From Paramuribaculum sp. (GTDB lineage: Bacteria; Bacteroidota; Bacteroidia; Bacteroidales; Muribaculaceae): a stretch of DNA of 9,549 nucleotides. How positions within the stretch are numbered: position 1 is the stretch's first letter; each line of letters begins with the position of its first letter. A program made the position numbers and the translations under genes. Location: positions 1 through 9,549 of the forward strand of contig VSPV01000103.1 in assembly GCA_009775605.1 (NCBI GenBank), in the 5' to 3' direction. Below the pieces are notes generated by a model, which saw only the letters and a program-made list of their open reading frames with translations, was not told the DNA's origin and made no database searches. Below, piece after piece: positions 7,616 to 9,549 of the stretch.

Positions 7616-7623
7616 TAATTTTG
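7616..7623 (+). promoter_or_regulatory. Putative divergent -7 box (TAATTTTG) facing the 59-aa ORF/GNAT pair
   Basis: TAATTTTG on the plus strand fits TAnnTTTG and lies back to back with the minus-strand box. If used, it would add a leader of about 135 nt to the 59-aa ORF transcript. The AT-rich context makes chance possible. Confidence 0.3.
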
Positions 7624-7732
7624 TTGGTTCATCATATCCTGACTTTCCCTCCGGCAGCTGGATTTACCTATGGTAACAGAGTGAAGACAATTATTATCAA
7701 TCCATCAGGCTGAAAATGTAAGTAATTTGTTG

Positions 7733-7740
7733 TATATTTG
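7733..7740 (+). promoter_or_regulatory. Putative -7 box (TATATTTG) of the 59-aa ORF/GNAT operon
   Basis: TATATTTG lies 24 nt before the ATG at 7765, the distance seen for the other genes in this window. No clear -33 TTG is present 19-21 nt upstream. The bases between 7624 and 7732 show no other feature that I recognise. Confidence 0.5.
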
Positions 7741-7764
7741 TAATCTAAATAAAAAGACCTAATT

Positions 7765-7944
7765 ATGGCAATGACAATCAAGACATCCCCCGAACTTTGG
7801 GGTGAGGATGCAAGAATCTTCACCGAAGAAGCGGAGCGCAATGGCAAATTGCCAACGCCAAAGCTCTCGGAATCACAGCGCAGAGTGCTCACCACCATGT
7901 TGGATAGCGCAAAGAATATCATATTCCCTCCCCACAAAGAATAA
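7765..7944 (+). CDS. 59-aa small protein, candidate antitoxin of the adjacent GNAT toxin
   Basis: A short ORF (ATG at 7765, TAA at 7942-7944) encodes a 59-aa soluble protein without signal or membrane segments. It starts MAMTIKTSPELWGEDARIF, has an acidic, probably helical stretch (FTEEAERNG, 19-27), and a second probable helix (SESQRRVLTTMLDSAKNI, 35-52). It stops one base before the ATG of the GNAT gene and has a promoter-like TATATTTG in the usual place, so the two are almost certainly co-transcribed. TacT/AtaT-type GNAT toxins are normally preceded by a ribbon-helix-helix (DUF1778-type) antitoxin of about 90 aa. This protein is shorter and shows no obvious ribbon-helix-helix pattern. Its antitoxin role is inferred from position alone. 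It could instead be a small accessory protein of the acetyltransferase. Confidence 0.72.
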   Translation: MAMTIKTSPELWGEDARIFTEEAERNGKLPTPKLSESQRRVLTTMLDSAKNIIFPPHKE

Positions 7945-7945
7945 A

Positions 7946-8551
7946 ATGACAGAATACAATTTCGTTGACAGCACTTTTATGGTGCCTTATACAAAAGAGG
8001 TTGCAGATTACTGTGACCTTTTTTCATGTGGGGATGAGGATCTCGACGATTTTTTCAGCCATGATGTGTTTCTATACGAAGAAGAACTCCTCGGCAAGAC
8101 ATATTGCTGGATAAACAGAAATAATCAACGTGAAATTGTGGCGATAGCCACTCTGTCATACGACGGCATAAAGACTTACACGCTTGACAACCCGTCGCGA
8201 AACGCTCTGCAGCGAAAGATTCCTCAGCAAAAACGCCATCGCAGTTATCCGGCTGTCTTGATTGGGCGTCTCGGCGTAAATAAGGCATTCCAGGGACATG
8301 GACAGAACGTCGGCACTCAACTGATGGACGCTCTGAAATATTGGTTTATAGATGAAAATAATAAGGCGGCCTGTCGCTATATGCTGGTTGACGCTTACAA
8401 TACAGATTCTACAATACATTATTATCTGAAAAACGGATTCAAGCCATTATACAAGACCGAACAAAGCGAAAAAGAAGCTTTTGGGATATCAGATAATGAC
8501 GCTTTGAGGAGCCGCATAATGTTCTTCGACCTAAAGATGGTTACAGCGTAA
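7946..8551 (+). CDS. GNAT-family N-acetyltransferase, TacT/AtaT-like probable toxin
   Basis: This 201-aa GNAT protein resembles the toxin subgroup that acetylates aminoacyl-tRNA to block translation. An N-terminal FSCGDEDLDDFF (26-37) parallels the F-x-CG-x3-LD segment of TacT-like toxins. AVLIGRLGVNKAFQGHG (103-119), running into NVGTQLMDAL, is the beta4 strand and the acetyl-CoA pyrophosphate loop. MLVDAYNTDSTIHYYLKNGF (146-165) is the C-terminal strand and helix, in which Tyr160 aligns with the catalytic Tyr of the FYxxxGF motif. The loop differs from the common QGxGxG form (QGHGQNVG). The start at 7946 was chosen over an in-frame ATG at 7802 because the GNAT domain begins there, and the earlier start would read through the 59-aa ORF in another frame. 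The gap to that ORF is one base. The tRNA target and the toxicity are inferred from the family. Confidence 0.88.
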   Translation: MTEYNFVDSTFMVPYTKEVADYCDLFSCGDEDLDDFFSHDVFLYEEELLGKTYCWINRNNQREIVAIATLSYDGIKTYTLDNPSRNALQRKIPQQKRHRSYPAVLIGRLGVNKAFQGHGQNVGTQLMDALKYWFIDENNKAACRYMLVDAYNTDSTIHYYLKNGFKPLYKTEQSEKEAFGISDNDALRSRIMFFDLKMVTA

Positions 8552-8575
8552 GCCTGCTTTTACGCTTCTTGCAGG
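8545..8575 (+). other. Interleaved inverted repeats at the GNAT stop (possible pseudoknot)
   Basis: AGCGTAA (8545-8551, including the TAA stop) pairs perfectly with TTACGCT (8560-8566). CCTGC in its loop (8553-8557) pairs with GCAGG downstream (8571-8575). The order fits an H-type pseudoknot with loops of 1, 2 and 4 nt, though the 4-nt loop is short for spanning 7 bp. No U-run follows, so it is not a standard terminator. Confidence 0.35.
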
Positions 8576-8616
8576 GAAAATTAGGCGGAAAATTTTCAAA
8601 ATCGGGGAATTACTAT

Positions 8617-8624
8617 TAATTTTG
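8617..8624 (+). promoter_or_regulatory. Putative -7 box (TAATTTTG) of the TPR gene
   Basis: TAATTTTG fits TAnnTTTG and would give a leader of about 55 nt before the ATG at 8686. A perfect 10-bp palindrome GAAAATTTTC lies at 8588-8597, in the -33 region where a TTG would be expected. Confidence 0.5.
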
Positions 8625-8685
8625 CATTTCGTAAAAAACTACGTGATTACCAATCAGAAATATATAACGAACCGCACATACAAAA

Positions 8686-9366
8686 ATGGCAAAGAACAAA
8701 CCCGAAGAGATCCACACTAAAATCGACGATATAAACGACTCGCTGTCGTCCGTCGAGCAGAAAGTGCAGAACAACCAGAAAATCATCATGTGGGCAACCA
8801 TAGCTCTGGCAGTTGTAGCCTGCGCTATTCTGGTATATGTCTACGCAATACGCCGTCCCGGCATACAGGCCGCCAACGACGCCATAGGCCAGGCCGACAT
8901 CGAGCTCGCCATGGGCAACGACTCCATAGCCCTGATGCAGTATGAGCAGATTGCCGACGAATACGGTTACGACGCCGGCAACCGCGCCAAGCTCAACGCC
9001 GCCATTCTTCTCTATCAGAAAGGCGAATGGCAGAAAGCCCTTGATTATGCCAAACAGTACAAACACTCCGAGGACATTATCGGCGCTTCAGCCAAAGCTC
9101 TTGAAGGCGACTGCTACGTTAACCTCAAGAACTACGAAGAGGCTATCGACTGCTACAAACAGGCCGTGAAGATTTCCGACAAGAACCCCATGTACACTCC
9201 CCTCTTCCTCATGAAGGAGGCTACCGTGCAGCGCGAACTTAAAAATTACACTGCTGAAGCTGAACTCTACCAGCAGATACTTTCCGATTACCCCGAGTAT
9301 CAGGCTGCAACCCAGATCAACATTGAGAAATTCCTTGCCCGCGCAAAAGCTCAGGCAGGCGAATAA
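8686..9366 (+). CDS. Membrane-anchored tetratricopeptide repeat protein (YfgM/BamD-like layout)
   Basis: The 226-aa product has a charged, probably coiled N-terminus (IHTKIDDINDSLSSVEQKVQ, 9-28). One transmembrane helix follows at about 33-55 (IIMWATIALAVVACAILVYV) with RR after it. A large alpha-helical region follows, with TPR-like units around 75-93 (NDSIALMQYEQIADEYG), 106-121 (AILLYQKGEWQKALDY), 136-161 (AKALEGDCYVNLKNYEEAI) and 173-205 (ending YQQILSDYPEY). This layout resembles YfgM-like and other TPR scaffolds at the envelope. TPRs mediate protein contacts, and the partner is not identifiable from sequence. It has its own promoter-like box upstream and a strong terminator after it, so it appears monocistronic in this window. 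No signal peptidase site is evident, so the helix is probably an anchor. Confidence 0.85.
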   Translation: MAKNKPEEIHTKIDDINDSLSSVEQKVQNNQKIIMWATIALAVVACAILVYVYAIRRPGIQAANDAIGQADIELAMGNDSIALMQYEQIADEYGYDAGNRAKLNAAILLYQKGEWQKALDYAKQYKHSEDIIGASAKALEGDCYVNLKNYEEAIDCYKQAVKISDKNPMYTPLFLMKEATVQRELKNYTAEAELYQQILSDYPEYQAATQINIEKFLARAKAQAGE

Positions 9367-9434
9367 TTATCACAAGATAAACGCCGCCTGTGAAGGCCGC
9401 GAGCAAAAGAATTTTTTCATAATGGTATTAAAAG

Positions 9435-9474
9435 CCCCGGGAGCCTTCTGGTAAGGCTTCCGGGGAAATTTTTT
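9435..9474 (+). terminator. Rho-independent terminator after the TPR gene, probably bidirectional
   Basis: CCCCGGGAGCCTT (9435-9447) and AAGGCTTCCGGGG (9453-9465) form a 13-bp stem with a single G-T wobble and a 5-nt loop. AAATTTTTT follows at 9466-9474. An AAAA run precedes the stem, so it could also serve the convergent minus-strand gene. The stop codon lies 68 nt upstream. Confidence 0.9.
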
Positions 9475-9504
9475 AAGCCGGTTCTAACGATGCCGAAAGC
9501 GGCG

Positions 9505-9549
9505 TTACTTGCGGGTTTCCGAGGTGCTCCAGTCGCGGGCAAGACCGCC
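9505..9549 (-). CDS. Possible 3' end of a convergent gene (partial, unidentified)
   Basis: On the minus strand the frame from the window edge encodes GGLARDWSTSETRK and ends in TAA at 9507-9505. The shared bidirectional-looking terminator at 9435-9474 is what one expects between two convergent genes. Only 14 residues are visible and I do not recognise the family. It may be a chance open frame. Confidence 0.4.
   Translation of the reverse strand, partial: GGLARDWSTSETRK

Noticed and set aside
7668..7937. An 89-codon minus-strand frame opposite the small ORF
   Set aside because: It has low-complexity composition, no promoter box and no family resemblance. The plus-strand 59-aa frame has start, spacing and promoter support.
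7802..7945. Upstream in-frame start for the GNAT protein
   Set aside because: The added 48 residues are out-of-frame translation of the 59-aa ORF and do not look like GNAT sequence.
1..9549. CRISPR arrays, rRNA/tRNA genes, insertion sequences
   Set aside because: No regularly spaced repeats, tRNA-like cloverleaf, transposase frame or terminal inverted repeats were seen on either strand.

Overview
The window looks like a Bacteroidales chromosome, probably a gut lineage such as Muribaculaceae or Bacteroidaceae. The evidence is repeated TAnnTTTG boxes of the Bacteroidetes sigma factor upstream of genes, few Shine-Dalgarno sites, secreted carbohydrate-active enzymes, a queD-queE pair and moderate GC content. 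The family-level placement is an inference.

Layout. Positions 1-1366 (+) hold the tail of a probable HipB-like antitoxin gene overlapping a full HipA-family kinase gene. A 16-bp gap separates this from a convergent minus-strand block that reads from 7499 down to 1383. In transcription order it contains queD, queE (sharing ATGA), a secreted GH35 beta-galactosidase gene that is frameshifted in this sequence, and a secreted right-handed beta-helix protein resembling GH141, with a PDZ domain at its C-terminus. From 7765 the plus strand carries a 59-aa ORF one base ahead of a TacT/AtaT-like GNAT acetyltransferase, which together form a likely toxin-antitoxin pair. Next is a membrane-anchored TPR protein with a strong terminator. 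A fragment of a convergent minus-strand gene ends the window.

How the genes work together. QueD and QueE catalyse consecutive steps from 6-carboxytetrahydropterin to 7-carboxy-7-deazaguanine for queuosine synthesis. The GH35 and beta-helix proteins both carry signal peptides, lie 32 nt apart and have the same 12-nt promoter core. They plausibly act on one galactose-containing, possibly fucosylated, glycan outside the cytoplasm. No SusC/SusD pair is in the window, so a polysaccharide utilisation locus cannot be claimed. Two toxin-antitoxin-like modules (HipBA and 59-aa ORF/GNAT) flank the metabolic block.

The most interesting points are the GNAT toxin with a short partner I do not recognise, the PDZ fusion on a GH141-like beta-helix, the single-base frameshift in the GH35 gene, and a repeat-rich leader of about 100 nt upstream of queD that includes back-to-back divergent promoter boxes.
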